Part shown: in pieces, positions 34,928 to 43,880 of the stretch
Numbering within the stretch: the stretch's first letter is position 1
Layout of the letters: every line of letters begins with the position of its first letter
NCBI RefSeq assembly: GCF_028609865.1
Contig: NZ_CP063194.1
Coordinates: forward strand, 1,860,001-1,924,000
Origin: Corynebacterium jeddahense
GTDB taxonomy: Bacteria; Actinomycetota; Actinomycetes; Mycobacteriales; Mycobacteriaceae
Direction: 5' to 3'
DNA: 64,000 nucleotides
The notes under the pieces: generated by a model
Told to the model about the DNA's origin: nothing
What the model saw: the letters and a program-made list of their open reading frames with translations, nothing else
Database searches by the model: none
Made by a program: the position numbers and the translations under genes

Positions 34928-35416
34928 ATGCGCGACCTAGACCGTCACACCGGCGCACGCGCCGGGTTGGGCGAGGACGACATTGCCCGCACGGCTGAGC
35001 TGGTGAAGGTCCTCGACTCGAAGATGAGGCTGCAAATCCTGCTCCTGCTCGACGACGGCGAGCGCGTCGTCCGCGAGCTCGTCGCGGAGCTGGGCAAGTC
35101 CCAGCCGCTCATCTCCCAGCACCTGCGGGTGTTGCGCGGGGCGGGCCTGGTGACGTCGACACGCAACGGGCGCGAGGTGCTCTACTCGCTCGCGCAGCCT
35201 GACGTCGTCCGGGTGATCCAGGACCTCGCGGCGCTGACGAACTACACGGAGGCGCGCGACGAGCTCGCCGAGCGGCGCAACGCCCGGCGGCACCCCGAGG
35301 ACTACGCGTCGAGCGACGGCTCCGCGGGCGCCGCGATCATCGACCCGCCGGCGAGCGTGCGCCCCGAGATCGACCCGGGGCTGGCCCCCTCCACCCCGCA
35401 GCCGCGGCGCGACTAG
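34928..35416 (+). CDS. ArsR/SmtB-family metalloregulator
   Basis: 162 residues. A winged helix-turn-helix with KMRLQILLLLDDGERVVRELVAELGKSQPLISQHLRVLRGAGLVTSTRNGREVLYSL, in which SQPLISQHLRVLRGAGLV is the recognition helix. A long, low-complexity acidic/Pro-rich C-tail follows. Unlike CadC/ArsR no CxCxxC inducer site is seen; a zinc site could use the His/Asp residues of the C-terminal helix. It is immediately upstream of a Fur-family zur gene; in C. glutamicum the same ArsR-zur pair next to glyS controls zinc homeostasis. RBS AAAGGGG upstream of ATG 34928. Confidence 0.85.
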   Translation: MRDLDRHTGARAGLGEDDIARTAELVKVLDSKMRLQILLLLDDGERVVRELVAELGKSQPLISQHLRVLRGAGLVTSTRNGREVLYSLAQPDVVRVIQDLAALTNYTEARDELAERRNARRHPEDYASSDGSAGAAIIDPPASVRPEIDPGLAPSTPQPRRD

Positions 35417-35417
35417 T

Positions 35418-35423
35418 TACAAT
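35418..35423 (+). promoter_or_regulatory. -10 box TACAAT giving zur its own leaderless promoter
   Basis: TACAAT begins just after the arsR stop codon and is followed by 8 nt and ATG 35432. zur can therefore be transcribed independently of arsR. Confidence 0.45.
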
Positions 35424-35431
35424 CGGCGCCC

Positions 35432-35905
35432 ATGACGCGCCCCCAGCCCCGCCGGTCCGCGGCCCGCTCCGCGGCCAGGCCAGTGCCCAAACTCGGCCCC
35501 CGCATGACGCGCCAGCGCGCGGCCGTCGTCGAGGCGCTGCGCGCGACCGACAAGTTCGCCTCGGCGAAGACGATCCACGACAAGCTCTCCGAGGACGGCG
35601 CCTCCGTCGGGCTGACCACCGTCTACCGCACGCTCCAGTCCCTCGCCGAGGTCGGCGCCGTGGACGTGCTGCACTCCCCCGACGGCGAGACGCTCTACCG
35701 CGACTGCCTCTCCGGCCACCACCACCATCACCTCGTCTGCTCCGAGTGCGGGCGCAGCGAAGAGATCGAGGGCGGCCCGGTGGAAAAGTGGGCCGAGATC
35801 GTCGCGGCGCGCTACGGCTACGAGCTCATCGGCCACGAGGCGGAGATCTACGGCGTGTGCCGCGCCTGCCAGGCGAAGCGCCAGGCGCCGGGCGCGAAGC
35901 GCTAG
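35432..35905 (+). CDS. zur: Fur-family zinc uptake regulator
   Basis: 157 residues. After a basic extension, the winged helix reads RMTRQRAAVVEALRATDKFASAKTIHDKLSEDGASVGLTTVYRTLQSLAEVGAVDVL. The dimerisation domain has the metal-binding HHHHHLVCSECGRSEEIEG and the second CxxC VCRACQAK, giving the structural zinc Cys4. Fur-family members act as metal-loaded repressors; the position next to an ArsR zinc sensor points to Zur rather than Fur. The stop is directly followed by the convergent uppS stop (1-bp spacing). Confidence 0.9.
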   Translation: MTRPQPRRSAARSAARPVPKLGPRMTRQRAAVVEALRATDKFASAKTIHDKLSEDGASVGLTTVYRTLQSLAEVGAVDVLHSPDGETLYRDCLSGHHHHHLVCSECGRSEEIEGGPVEKWAEIVAARYGYELIGHEAEIYGVCRACQAKRQAPGAKR

Positions 35906-36631
35906 CTACTCGGCGTACTTGTCCACCGCGCCGCCGAAGCGCCGGTCGCGCTTCGCGTACTCGAGCACGGCGTCCCACAGGTCCTGCTTCTCAAAGTCCG
36001 GGAAGAGCACGTCCTGGAACACCATCTCCGCGTACGCGGACTGCCAGAGCATGAAGTTCGATGTGCGCTGCTCCCCCGACGGGCGCAGGAAGAGATCCAC
36101 GTCGGGCATGTCGGCGCGGTAGAGGTAGCGGGCGATGGTTTTCTCGTCGACGGAGCGCACGCCGTCGTCGACAATGCGCTGCACCGCGTCCGCGATCTCG
36201 GCGCGCCCGCCGTAGTTCACGCACATCGCGAGCGTGAGACCGGTGTTGTGCTTCGTCAGCTCCTCGGCGACCTCGAGCTCCTCGATGACGCTGCCCCACA
36301 GCTTCGGGCGCCGCCCGCACCACACGACGCGCACGTTCTTCTCGTGCAGCTCGTCGCGCTGTCGGCGCAGCACGTCGCGCGTGAAGTTCATGAGGAAGTG
36401 CACCTCGCTCGGCGAGCGCTTCCAGTTCTCGGTGGAGAACGCGTACGCGGAGAGCCACTCCACCCCGCCGAGCTCGATGCAGGCGTCGACGGCGTCCATG
36501 AGCTTCTCCTCGCCCACCTTGTGCCCCTCGGTGCGCTTCAGGCCGCGCTGCTGCGCCCACCGGCCGTTGCCGTCCATCACGAGTGCGATGTGCTTCGGGA
36601 TGAACTTCGGGTCGATCTGTGGAGCGCTCAT
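35906..36631 (-). CDS. uppS: Isoprenyl transferase (decaprenyl/undecaprenyl diphosphate synthase)
   Basis: 241 residues of the cis-prenyltransferase family: [25 protein letters not shown] carries the catalytic Asp and the P-loop; [14 protein letters not shown] and [14 protein letters not shown] follow; [26 protein letters not shown] is the C-terminal IPP-binding RxSxxxR block. It makes the long-chain polyprenyl diphosphate carrier for peptidoglycan, arabinogalactan and the surface glycans encoded elsewhere in this window. An ORF extending to 36829 is a read-through of recO; ATG 36631 is the standard start and lies 8 bp after the recO stop. Confidence 0.95.
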   Translation of the reverse strand: MSAPQIDPKFIPKHIALVMDGNGRWAQQRGLKRTEGHKVGEEKLMDAVDACIELGGVEWLSAYAFSTENWKRSPSEVHFLMNFTRDVLRRQRDELHEKNVRVVWCGRRPKLWGSVIEELEVAEELTKHNTGLTLAMCVNYGGRAEIADAVQRIVDDGVRSVDEKTIARYLYRADMPDVDLFLRPSGEQRTSNFMLWQSAYAEMVFQDVLFPDFEKQDLWDAVLEYAKRDRRFGGAVDKYAE

Positions 36632-36639
36632 GTGCGCAA

Positions 36640-37356
36640 TTATGCCTGCTCCATGATCTTCAGGCTCTTCAGCCCTCCCTCGAGGTTGTACTGGAGGTGC
36701 GCCACCGCGGCGCGGTGGATGTGGGCGACGCGTATCGACGACGCGGGGCGCCCCCGCTGCATCAACCACATGTCGTGGAGGGTTTCCGGGTCGACGTCCA
36801 TGGAGCCTGGCGGCCGGCAGTTGTTGCACACCGCCCCGCCGACCGCTGCGTTGAACGCCGCGTGCGGGCCGGGCGCGCCGCAGTTGGCGCAGTCGAACAG
36901 GCTCAAGCCCCAGCCGGCGTGCTCGGTGGCCTGGAGGATGAACGCGTCGAGAACCATCGTCGGGTGCTGGTCCGTCTGCAGGCCGGAAAGCGCCGCCTGG
37001 ACGAGGGCGTAGAGGGCCGGGTCGGCCTCGTCGTAGGCGAGCCGCTCCGCCGTTTCCATGACGGCGCAGGCGGCGGCGTAGCGGTCGAAGTCGTCGATGA
37101 TGCGGGCGCCGTAGTAGGTGACGGTGTCGGCGCTGGCGATCGTCGATAAGCCTCTGCCCGGGTAGACGAGCACGTCGACGTCGACGAACGGCTGGAGGCG
37201 CGAGCCGAAGCGGGAGCGGGACTTGCGCACGCCCTTGGCCACGCCGCGCACGAGGCCGTGCTCGCGGGTGAGCAGGACGACGACGCGGTCGGCCTCCCCG
37301 AAGTCGTACGTGCGCACCACGAACGCGCGGTCGCGCCAGCTCGGCCTAGAACCCAA
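36640..37356 (-). CDS. recO: DNA repair protein RecO
   Basis: 238 residues: an N-terminal OB-fold ([62 protein letters not shown]) and a helical C-terminal domain with a zinc site formed by [10 protein letters not shown]...GGAVCNNC (two CxxC pairs). RecO loads RecA onto SSB-coated gaps with RecR. The start appears to be TTG 37356, lying inside the end of era (11-bp overlap); no better start keeps the first beta-strand. The era-recO-uppS order is conserved in Actinobacteria. Confidence 0.92.
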   Translation of the reverse strand: MGSRPSWRDRAFVVRTYDFGEADRVVVLLTREHGLVRGVAKGVRKSRSRFGSRLQPFVDVDVLVYPGRGLSTIASADTVTYYGARIIDDFDRYAAACAVMETAERLAYDEADPALYALVQAALSGLQTDQHPTMVLDAFILQATEHAGWGLSLFDCANCGAPGPHAAFNAAVGGAVCNNCRPPGSMDVDPETLHDMWLMQRGRPASSIRVAHIHRAAVAHLQYNLEGGLKSLKIMEQA

Positions 37357-38263
37357 GCCGGCCCAGCGCCTTCGGGTCCTGCTGCCAGTTCTTGAGGATC
37401 TTCACGCGCACGTCGAGGTAGACGTTACGCCCGGTGAGCTCGATGATCTGCCGGCGCGCGCGGTGCACGATGCCGCTCAGGCGCCGCCCGTCCGGGCCCT
37501 CGATGATGCGCTTCTGGCCGGGGCGCTCGAGGTAGAGCACCGCGTAGATCATCAGGCGGTCCGGGTTGTCGGGGTCCGGGTGCATCTCGTCAATCTGGAC
37601 GGCGACGGAGTGCGGCAGCTCCTCGCGCAGGCCGTGGAGCGCCTCCTCGCGGATGAGCTCGGCGATGCGGGTCTCCAAGTCCTCGTCCGTGGTGTGGCCC
37701 TCCGGGTAGAAGCGCGGGCCCTCCGGCAGCTCGCCGACGAGGATGTCCAGCAGCGTGTCCGTCTGTATCTGCGCCGTCGCGGAAACCGGCACGACCTCGC
37801 TGTCCGGGCCGAGGAGCTCGTGCAGCTCGATGAGGCGCTCGCCGACGGTGTCCTTGCCCGCCTTGTCCAGCTTGGTCACGATTCCCACGATCGGGGTGTT
37901 CGGCTTCGTCTCCTTGATCTGCTCGTAGATGTAGCGGTCGCCAGGGCCGAGCTTCTCGTCGGCTGGGACGGTGAAGCCGATGACGTCCACGTCGGCGAAG
38001 GTGTCCTTGACCACGTCGTTGAGGCGCTCGCCGAGGAGCGTGCGGGGGCGGTGGATGCCCGGCGTGTCCACGACGATGACCTGCGCGTCATCCCGGTTGA
38101 TTACGCCGCGGATCGGGTGTCGGGTGGTCTCCGGCTGGTCCGCCATGATGGCGATCTTCTCGCCCACCAGCGCGTTGGTCAGCGTCGATTTGCCGGTGTT
38201 CGGGCGGCCCACGAAACTGACGAAGCCGGATTTGAAGCCGGCGGGGGTGTCGGTGAAGCTCAT
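37346..38263 (-). CDS. era: GTPase Era
   Basis: 305 residues. G1 GRPNTGKST, G3 DTPGIHRPRTLLGERLN, G4 VTKLDKAG and the KH domain near the C-terminus (EELPHSVAVQIDEMHPDPDN...IVHRARRQIIELTGRNVYLDVRVKILKNWQ). Era binds the 3' end of 16S rRNA in 30S assembly. It is cytoplasmic or membrane-associated. ATG 38263 lies 9 nt downstream of a minus-strand TAAGCT -10 (38278-38273) that forms one arm of a symmetrical divergent promoter with gntK. Confidence 0.96.
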   Translation of the reverse strand: MSFTDTPAGFKSGFVSFVGRPNTGKSTLTNALVGEKIAIMADQPETTRHPIRGVINRDDAQVIVVDTPGIHRPRTLLGERLNDVVKDTFADVDVIGFTVPADEKLGPGDRYIYEQIKETKPNTPIVGIVTKLDKAGKDTVGERLIELHELLGPDSEVVPVSATAQIQTDTLLDILVGELPEGPRFYPEGHTTDEDLETRIAELIREEALHGLREELPHSVAVQIDEMHPDPDNPDRLMIYAVLYLERPGQKRIIEGPDGRRLSGIVHRARRQIIELTGRNVYLDVRVKILKNWQQDPKALGRLGF

Positions 38264-38272
38264 AGTTCATGG

Positions 38273-38297
38273 AGCTTACCCGGGGCGGCGGTAAGGT
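38273..38297. promoter_or_regulatory. Symmetrical divergent promoter of era and gntK
   Basis: CTTACC (38275-38280) and GGTAAG (38290-38295) form an inverted repeat. The right arm yields TAAGGT (38292-38297), 6 nt before GTG 38304 (leaderless gntK). The left arm yields minus-strand TAAGCT (38278-38273), 9 nt before ATG 38263 (era). Confidence 0.5.
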
Positions 38298-38303
38298 CGG
38301 TGC

Positions 38304-38795
38304 GTGGCAAATCCGAAGATTGTGGTCATGGGCGTGTCCGGGTGCGGCAAGTCGACGGTGGGCGAGCTGCTCGCCGAGGAGCTCGGGGTGCCGTTCAAGG
38401 ACGGCGACGAGCTCCACCCTGCGGCGAACATCGAGAAGATGTCGGCGGGCATTCCGCTTAACGACGACGACCGCTGGCCCTGGCTCCGCGACGTCGCCGC
38501 GTGGCTTAACATCGACGGCGGCGTGGTCGGCTGCTCGGCGCTGAAGCGCTCCTACCGCGACCTGCTGCGCGAGGAGGCGCCCGGCGTCGTGTTCGCGCAC
38601 CTCGAGGGCCCCGAGGACCTGCTGCGCGCCCGCATGTACTCGCGGCCCGGGCACTTCATGCTGCCGGAGATGCTGCGCTCGCAGCTGGACACCCTCGAGC
38701 CGTTGCGTGACGACGAACCCGGCACCACCTTCTCCATCTCCACCCCGCCGGCGGAGCTCGCCCGCGAGATCGCGGCGTGGGTGTCGGCCCGCTGA
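38304..38795 (+). CDS. gntK: Gluconokinase
   Basis: 163 residues of the GntK/shikimate-kinase-like family: P-loop IVVMGVSGCGKSTVGELLAEEL, then FKDGDELHPAANIEKMSAGIPLNDDDRWPWLRDVAAW, and VVGCSALKRSYRDLLREE, all family hallmarks, plus ARMYSRPGHFMLPEMLRSQLDTLEPL. It phosphorylates D-gluconate to 6-phosphogluconate, feeding the pentose phosphate pathway. GTG start at the transcription start (leaderless). First of a small accessory block (gntK, HNH, pdxY, dehydrogenase) between era and the CorC-type gene. Confidence 0.93.
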   Translation: MANPKIVVMGVSGCGKSTVGELLAEELGVPFKDGDELHPAANIEKMSAGIPLNDDDRWPWLRDVAAWLNIDGGVVGCSALKRSYRDLLREEAPGVVFAHLEGPEDLLRARMYSRPGHFMLPEMLRSQLDTLEPLRDDEPGTTFSISTPPAELAREIAAWVSAR

Positions 38796-38871
38796 GCTGC
38801 GGATTGTGGGATTCTCAGGAAACGTTATCCACATTTCGGCCAAGGTCTTGCCATTGCGGATAGGCGGCGTT

Positions 38872-38877
38872 TAACGT
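38872..38877 (+). promoter_or_regulatory. -10 box TAACGT for the HNH gene (leaderless)
   Basis: TAACGT, 7 nt, then ATG 38885, with no RBS. Confidence 0.4.
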
Positions 38878-38884
38878 CGCTGCC

Positions 38885-39925
38885 ATGATGTTCAACGAAT
38901 TCTGCGAAGCCGGTGTCGAGGTGCTCGCCGGTTTCTCCCGCGACGCCGCCCTGGCCGCCGGCCTGTCGACGACGCGGGTGCGCGACCTGGGGCGGGTATG
39001 GGAGGCCTACTACGGGCCGACGAAGTTCACCCGCAAACAGCGTGATGCGCTTGTGTTTGCGGCGGGGATGCCCCTCGACCAGTTAGTGCTCATCGAGAAG
39101 AAACTACGCGTGGTGGCCGATGCTGCCGAGCGGTGGCGCATCCGCCTCGACCTCGTGCGCCACCGCGGGTCCTACCGGGCCCTGTCGAAGCGCATCACGC
39201 GGCTAGTCAAGGTTCCGGTGCGCGAACCGCAACCCGCCTGCCGCTTTACTCAGTCCGTCGCAGGGATGCGCACCATGATCTGGACCTACAACGAGCGCGA
39301 CATCGCCGACCTCGAACACCTCCTGCGCCAAATGGCAGAATCCGACATCCCCGGTGCCGCAGACCTCGCCCACGCCCTGCGCGCCTTGCTCCACGACGGG
39401 GCAGCCGTGCCCCAGGCCGCACCCCGACCCATCGTGCTCGTGCCCATCCCGGACTACCTACGCATCACCTCCGGCACCGGCGACGACATCACACTCACAC
39501 TCACGGACGGCACGACGATGAGCGGGGCGGAGTTTCTGCAGCAGGAGTACGGGGCCACACTCGAGGTCGCGGCGTTCCACCCGCAGGCAGGGGCGGTGAA
39601 CCTCTACCGCACGAGCCGGCTCGCCAACGGCAAGCAGCGCACCTTGTCGAAACTGCTCAGCCCCGCGTGCGCGTTCCCGAACTGCCGCCACGCCGCGGAG
39701 TCGTGCCAAACCCACCACATGCGGGCGTGGAAGCACGGGGGCATGACCAACATGAACAACCTCGTGCAACTGTGCCCCCACCACAACGGGGCCAACGACG
39801 ACGACCGGGAGCGCGCGTGGCGCGGCCACATTGATACCCGCGGCGGGCGCGTCCACTGGATCGCCCCGAACGGGGCCGAAGTACCCATGACCACCCCCGG
39901 CGCCATGGAGCTGCTCTTCGACTAA
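38885..39925 (+). CDS. HNH endonuclease-domain protein of the DUF222/13E12 type
   Basis: 346 residues. A helical N-terminal domain of about 230 residues is followed by a C-terminal HNH module: LSPACAFPNCRHAAESCQTHHMRAWKHGGMTNMNNLVQLCPHHNGAND, with the CxxC-type zinc ligands (C..C...C..H) and the catalytic HH / N / H. This layout is the 13E12-repeat family, numerous in mycobacteria and corynebacteria and often multi-copy. The function is unsettled (possibly a domesticated nuclease or mobile-element relic). It has its own leaderless promoter and is followed by a hairpin that serves the convergent pdxY. Confidence 0.82.
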   Translation: MMFNEFCEAGVEVLAGFSRDAALAAGLSTTRVRDLGRVWEAYYGPTKFTRKQRDALVFAAGMPLDQLVLIEKKLRVVADAAERWRIRLDLVRHRGSYRALSKRITRLVKVPVREPQPACRFTQSVAGMRTMIWTYNERDIADLEHLLRQMAESDIPGAADLAHALRALLHDGAAVPQAAPRPIVLVPIPDYLRITSGTGDDITLTLTDGTTMSGAEFLQQEYGATLEVAAFHPQAGAVNLYRTSRLANGKQRTLSKLLSPACAFPNCRHAAESCQTHHMRAWKHGGMTNMNNLVQLCPHHNGANDDDRERAWRGHIDTRGGRVHWIAPNGAEVPMTTPGAMELLFD

Positions 39926-39940
39926 CCCCCACCCCACCCC

Positions 39941-39963
39941 AAAACCCGCCCCAACAGGGCGGG
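39941..39963 (-). terminator. Intrinsic terminator for pdxY
   Basis: CCCGCCC (39945-39951) pairs with GGGCGGG (39957-39963) around a 5-nt loop. Read on the minus strand the hairpin is followed directly by TTTT (39944-39941), 20 bp past the pdxY stop. It may also stop the convergent HNH transcript. Confidence 0.7.
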
Positions 39964-39983
39964 CAATTCGGCGCGCCGTTTTG

Positions 39984-40853
39984 CTAGAGCGCCTCGACGG
40001 TGAACTGGAGCTGCGGGTTGGCGTAGTAGTCCTGCGCCTCCACGAGCGTGAGCTCCTGGGAGTCGGCCTCGTAGGTGACGCGGAGGAGGTCGTAGACGGA
40101 GGAGGCGGTCTTGGCGAGGGCGTCCTTCGCCGCGTCCGCCGGGTTGTCCGCGAGGCCACGCAGGTAGTGGCCCGTGAACAGGGCCGCGGTGACGTCGCCG
40201 GAGCCGTTGCGCTTGAACGGCAGGCGCGGGGTGCGCACGATCCACTTGCCGTGGTCGTCGACGGCGATCATCTCGATGGCGTCCTCCGGGGTCTCCGGGC
40301 GGGTGACGGAGGTGACCAGCACGGTGGACGGGCCCATCTCGCGGGCGGCGTCGACGGCGGCGAGCGTCGAGTCGAGGTCGACCACGTCGCGCTCGGTGAG
40401 GTAGCCGAGCTCAAACTGGTTCGGGGTGATCAGGTCGGCGACGGGCACGACCTTGTCGCGCAGCAGCGGCGGGATGGTGTCGGCGACGAAGCAGCCGGAC
40501 TTCGCGTTGCCCATCACCGGGTCGCAGGCATAGATCGCGGACGGGTTCGCGGCCTTGACGCGGGCCACGGCGTCGATGATGACGTCGGCGATGTCGTCGC
40601 CGCCCTGGTAGCCCGACAGGATGGCGTCGATACGCGGAAAAGCCCCGCGCTCTTCCACGCCATCGATGACGGCGGCGACGTCCGCCGCCGGAATCATCGG
40701 CCCCTGCCACGCGCCGTACCCGGTGTGGTTGGAGTAGTTCACGGTGTAGACCGGCCACACCTCGTGGCCGATGCGCTGCAAAGGAAAGACCGCTGCCGAG
40801 TTGCCAACATGGCCATACGCGACAGCGGACTGGATGGAGAGAATATTGCTCAT
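39984..40853 (-). CDS. pdxY: Pyridoxal/pyridoxamine kinase (PdxY/PdxK)
   Basis: 289 residues of the ribokinase-like family: NILSIQSAVAYGHVGNSAAVFPLQRIGHEVWPVYTVNYSNHTGYG (N-terminal substrate site, with the conserved GHVGNSAA), YACDPVMGN, DLITPNQFELGYLT, and the anion-hole/catalytic KRNGSGDVTAALFTGHYL with the base in SGD. It phosphorylates pyridoxal for PLP salvage. The promoter TAAAAT (minus strand, 40865-40860) lies 6 nt before ATG 40853 and overlaps the stop codon of the upstream dehydrogenase gene, so it can be expressed alone and leaderless. Confidence 0.92.
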   Translation of the reverse strand: MSNILSIQSAVAYGHVGNSAAVFPLQRIGHEVWPVYTVNYSNHTGYGAWQGPMIPAADVAAVIDGVEERGAFPRIDAILSGYQGGDDIADVIIDAVARVKAANPSAIYACDPVMGNAKSGCFVADTIPPLLRDKVVPVADLITPNQFELGYLTERDVVDLDSTLAAVDAAREMGPSTVLVTSVTRPETPEDAIEMIAVDDHGKWIVRTPRLPFKRNGSGDVTAALFTGHYLRGLADNPADAAKDALAKTASSVYDLLRVTYEADSQELTLVEAQDYYANPQLQFTVEAL

Positions 40854-40862
40854 ACGAGCATT

Positions 40863-41927
40863 TTAGAGCTCCGGCGACACCAGGATCTTCACGGCGGTCT
40901 CGTTGCGGTTGATCAGGGTGTCGAAGCCCTCGTCGACCACGCCGTCAAAGCCGATCTTGCCGGTGATGAACGGCTTGAGGTCCACCTTGCCCTCCTCGAC
41001 GAGCTTGATGGTCTGCTCGTGGTCGTGGGCGTAGCCGATGATGCCACGGACGGTCAGCTCCTTCATGACCACCGCGTGGATGTCCAGGTTGGCCTTCTTC
41101 GACCAGATGGACTCGACGACGAGGACGCCCTGGAGCTTCAGGCAGTCGACGAGCTGGTCGAGCACGACGTTGACGGAGGTCGCCTCGAACGCGACGTCGG
41201 CGCCCTTGCCGTCGGTGATCTTCAGGATCTCTTCCTTGAGGTCCTGCGACGACGGGTCAATGGCGTAGTCGGCCACGCCCGCGTCGAGGGCGCGCTGGCG
41301 GCGCAGCTCAGAGAGCTCAGAGACGACGACGGTGCAGCCGTACGCCTTCGCCACAGCCGCGGTGAGCACGCCGATCGGGCCGGCGCCACCGATAAGCGCG
41401 ACGTCGCCCTCGCCGGCCTCGGACGCGACGAACGCGTGGTGGGCGACGGACAGCGGCTCGATGAGCGCGGCCTCGTCGAGCGGGACGTCGTTGGAGATCG
41501 GGTGGACCCAGCGGCGCTCGACGGCGATGTGCTCGGACAGGCCGCCGCCACCGCCGGCGAGGCCGATGAAGTTCACGTCCGGGTGCAGGTTGTACGGCCC
41601 CGGCTCGTTCGGGTCGACGTCCTCGGGCAGGATGTACGGCTCGACGACGACGTGCTGGCCCACCTCGAGGTCGTCCACGCCCTCGCCGAGCGCGGCGACG
41701 ACGCCGGAGAACTCGTGGCCGAGCGTGACGGGCGGCTCCTCGCCGGTGATCGGGTGCGGGTGGCCCGGCTTCGGCACGAAAATCGGCCCCTCGAGGTACT
41801 CGTGGAGGTCGGTGCCGCAGATGCCGCACCAGGCGATGTCGATGAGCACCTGGCCCTTGCCTGCGACGGGGGCGTCGATGTCCTCGACCCGGATGTCCTT
41901 CTGGCCGTAGTAGCGCACAGCGCGCAT
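40863..41927 (-). CDS. Zinc-dependent alcohol dehydrogenase, (R,R)-butanediol dehydrogenase-like
   Basis: 354 residues of the medium-chain dehydrogenase family: catalytic zinc ligands in WCGICGTDLHEYLEGP and GHEFSGVV, VEPYILPEDV, then the NAD-binding GGAGPIGVLTAAVAKAYG and DVAFEATS. The EGPIFVPKPGHPHPITGEEPPVTLGHEF block is characteristic of butanediol/acetoin dehydrogenases (BdhA/ButA of actinobacteria). The structural-zinc loop of four Cys is not obvious, as in BdhA-type members. It interconverts acetoin and 2,3-butanediol or a related diol. RBS GGAAGGAG precedes ATG 41927. Confidence 0.88.
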   Translation of the reverse strand: MRAVRYYGQKDIRVEDIDAPVAGKGQVLIDIAWCGICGTDLHEYLEGPIFVPKPGHPHPITGEEPPVTLGHEFSGVVAALGEGVDDLEVGQHVVVEPYILPEDVDPNEPGPYNLHPDVNFIGLAGGGGGLSEHIAVERRWVHPISNDVPLDEAALIEPLSVAHHAFVASEAGEGDVALIGGAGPIGVLTAAVAKAYGCTVVVSELSELRRQRALDAGVADYAIDPSSQDLKEEILKITDGKGADVAFEATSVNVVLDQLVDCLKLQGVLVVESIWSKKANLDIHAVVMKELTVRGIIGYAHDHEQTIKLVEEGKVDLKPFITGKIGFDGVVDEGFDTLINRNETAVKILVSPEL

Positions 41928-42000
41928 GGGTTGCTCCTTCCGGTAGAAAACGTTGCCTACAGGGCCGATTCTACCGTCGCACGTGCGCCCAAAAGTGTGA

Positions 42001-43317
42001 TTAATCTCCCGCGAGCGGTTCGGTGCGCTCGGCCACGGAAACGAGTACGGTACGCGTCTTCACGCGCCCGCGCCGGTCGCGCCCGCCCTCGGCGGTGTAG
42101 CGCACCCCGTCGCGCAGGATCGACGCCCCCGGCAGCGGCACGCGCCCGAGCTCGTAGGACAACAGCCCGGCGACGGTCTCCACGTTGTCTTCGATCTCCT
42201 CGGAGTACTCGAGCTCGTAGTCGAGGTTGTCGGCGAGGTAGTCCACGAGGTCCGCGAGCGGCAGGCGCGCCTGCACCCGGTACACGCGCTCCCCGACCTC
42301 CTCGATGGGGGTTTCCTCGTCCTCGTCGTACTCGTCGGTGATCTCGCCGACGATCTCCTCGAGCAGGTCTTCCATGGACAGCAGCCCGGCGACGGCGCCG
42401 TACTCGTCGATCAGGATCGCGATGTGCGTGTTCGACTGCTGCATCTCGCGCAGCAGTACGTCGAGCGGCTTCGAGTCGGGGATGAACAGCGGCTCGCGCA
42501 TGAGCTCGGTGAGGGGCGTTTGCGTATCGACGGCGGCCCCGCGCTCATCGAACATATCCTTCAGGTACGCGACACCGACGATCTCGTCGACGCTCTCGCC
42601 GATCACGGGCACGCGCGAGTGCCCCGAGCGCACCATGAGCGCGGTGGCCTGCCGGGCGCGCTTCTCCCCCTCGATCCACACCATCTCGGTGCGCGGGACC
42701 ATGACCTGGCGGGCGTGGGTGGACGCAAGGTCGAAGATGTTTTGGATCATGCGGCCCTCGGTGGTCTCCACCACGCCCTTTTCCTGGGCGACCTCCACCA
42801 TCTCGCGCAGCTCGACCTCGGTGGCGTACGGGCCGTCGCGGAAGTCCTCACCGGGATGGAACACGTTGCCCACCCAGATCAGCAGCTTTGCGACGGGCCC
42901 AAGGATCACCTGGAACACCCCAAGCGCCTGCGCCGCCTTGAGCGAGATGGTGTAGGGGTTGCGCTTGCCGGCGGTGCGGGCGAACACGCCGATGATGGAG
43001 AACTGCAGCAGCGTGACCACGAGCACCGCGACGGCGAGCGCCCACCCGTCGGAGTCGATGAGGTCCATCGCGAGCATCGCCGCGGAGACCGAGGCGGTGA
43101 CGTCGAGGACCGTCTTGAGCAGCACGAGCGTGTTCACGTGGTTTGCGCGGTTGTCCACGACGCGCAGGAGCGCGGCCGCGCCCGGCTCGTCGTCCTTGAC
43201 CATCCCCTCGACGCGGGCGCGCGAGATCGGCGCGAGCGCGGACTCGATGGAACCGAACAGGCCGGACAGCAGCAGCGCGACGACGGTGACCGCCGCGTAC
43301 GTGAGGGTGAGTGTCAC
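42001..43317 (-). CDS. CorC/TlyC-type hemolysin-family membrane protein (DUF21, CBS, CorC_HlyC)
   Basis: 438 residues. N-terminal DUF21 transmembrane domain ([35 protein letters not shown]...), a linker with [13 protein letters not shown], two CBS domains ([12 protein letters not shown]...[81 protein letters not shown]) and a C-terminal CorC_HlyC domain. Such proteins are linked to Mg2+/Co2+ efflux. A continuous ORF to 44091 is spurious; GTG 43317 overlaps the ybeY stop (GTGA), giving coupled translation. Confidence 0.9.
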   Translation of the reverse strand: MTLTLTYAAVTVVALLLSGLFGSIESALAPISRARVEGMVKDDEPGAAALLRVVDNRANHVNTLVLLKTVLDVTASVSAAMLAMDLIDSDGWALAVAVLVVTLLQFSIIGVFARTAGKRNPYTISLKAAQALGVFQVILGPVAKLLIWVGNVFHPGEDFRDGPYATEVELREMVEVAQEKGVVETTEGRMIQNIFDLASTHARQVMVPRTEMVWIEGEKRARQATALMVRSGHSRVPVIGESVDEIVGVAYLKDMFDERGAAVDTQTPLTELMREPLFIPDSKPLDVLLREMQQSNTHIAILIDEYGAVAGLLSMEDLLEEIVGEITDEYDEDEETPIEEVGERVYRVQARLPLADLVDYLADNLDYELEYSEEIEDNVETVAGLLSYELGRVPLPGASILRDGVRYTAEGGRDRRGRVKTRTVLVSVAERTEPLAGD

Positions 43318-43880
43318 TCGGCGCCCTTCATCAGCTTGTCCAGCTCGTCGCGGTCCGCCGCCGACGGGAACGCGTGCGCCCCGGTCGGTTTCGGCTGGTA
43401 GGCCACGCCGCGGCGGGCAAGGTCGTCGTACCAGTCGGCGAGGATCTCGTTCTGCAGGGCGAACATCTCGCGCTCGTCGGCCGGCTCGACGTGGTCGTAG
43501 CCGAGCAGGTGGAGCACGCCGTGGACGGTGAGCAGCGCCATCTCGTGTGCGAGGTCGTGCCCGGCCATCTCCGCCTGCTTCCGGTCGTAAGCCGGGCAGA
43601 GGATGATGTCGCCGAGCATCGCCGGCCCCGGCGCGTCCGCGTCGGGACGCCCGCCGCCGGGGGTGAGCTCGTCCATGGGGAAGCTCATCACGTCGGTGGG
43701 GCCCTCGAGGTCCATCCAGCGCACGTGGAGGTCGGCCATCGTCGGCTCGTCGACGAGCGTGATCGTCGCCTCGGCTTCCGGGTGGACGTCCATGGATCGC
43801 ATGGCGTACGACGCGACGTCGACAAGCATCTGCTCGTTGACCTCGCCCTCGCCGGATTCGTTCAAGACCTCGATGCTCAC
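43314..43880 (-). CDS. ybeY: Endoribonuclease YbeY (rRNA maturation)
   Basis: 188 residues. [35 protein letters not shown] and the zinc-binding [19 protein letters not shown] ([12 protein letters not shown]-x3-H-x5-H) define YbeY, needed for 16S rRNA 3' processing and ribosome quality control. It is longer than E. coli YbeY through an acidic tail after the metal site. It overlaps phoH by 4 bp (ATGA) and the CorC-type gene by 4 bp, forming the conserved phoH-ybeY-corC operon. Confidence 0.95.
   Translation of the reverse strand: MSIEVLNESGEGEVNEQMLVDVASYAMRSMDVHPEAEATITLVDEPTMADLHVRWMDLEGPTDVMSFPMDELTPGGGRPDADAPGPAMLGDIILCPAYDRKQAEMAGHDLAHEMALLTVHGVLHLLGYDHVEPADEREMFALQNEILADWYDDLARRGVAYQPKPTGAHAFPSAADRDELDKLMKGAE

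Noticed and set aside
39981..42341. 786-residue plus-strand frame over pdxY and the dehydrogenase
   Set aside because: Antisense to two clear genes with strong motifs; no homologous features of its own.
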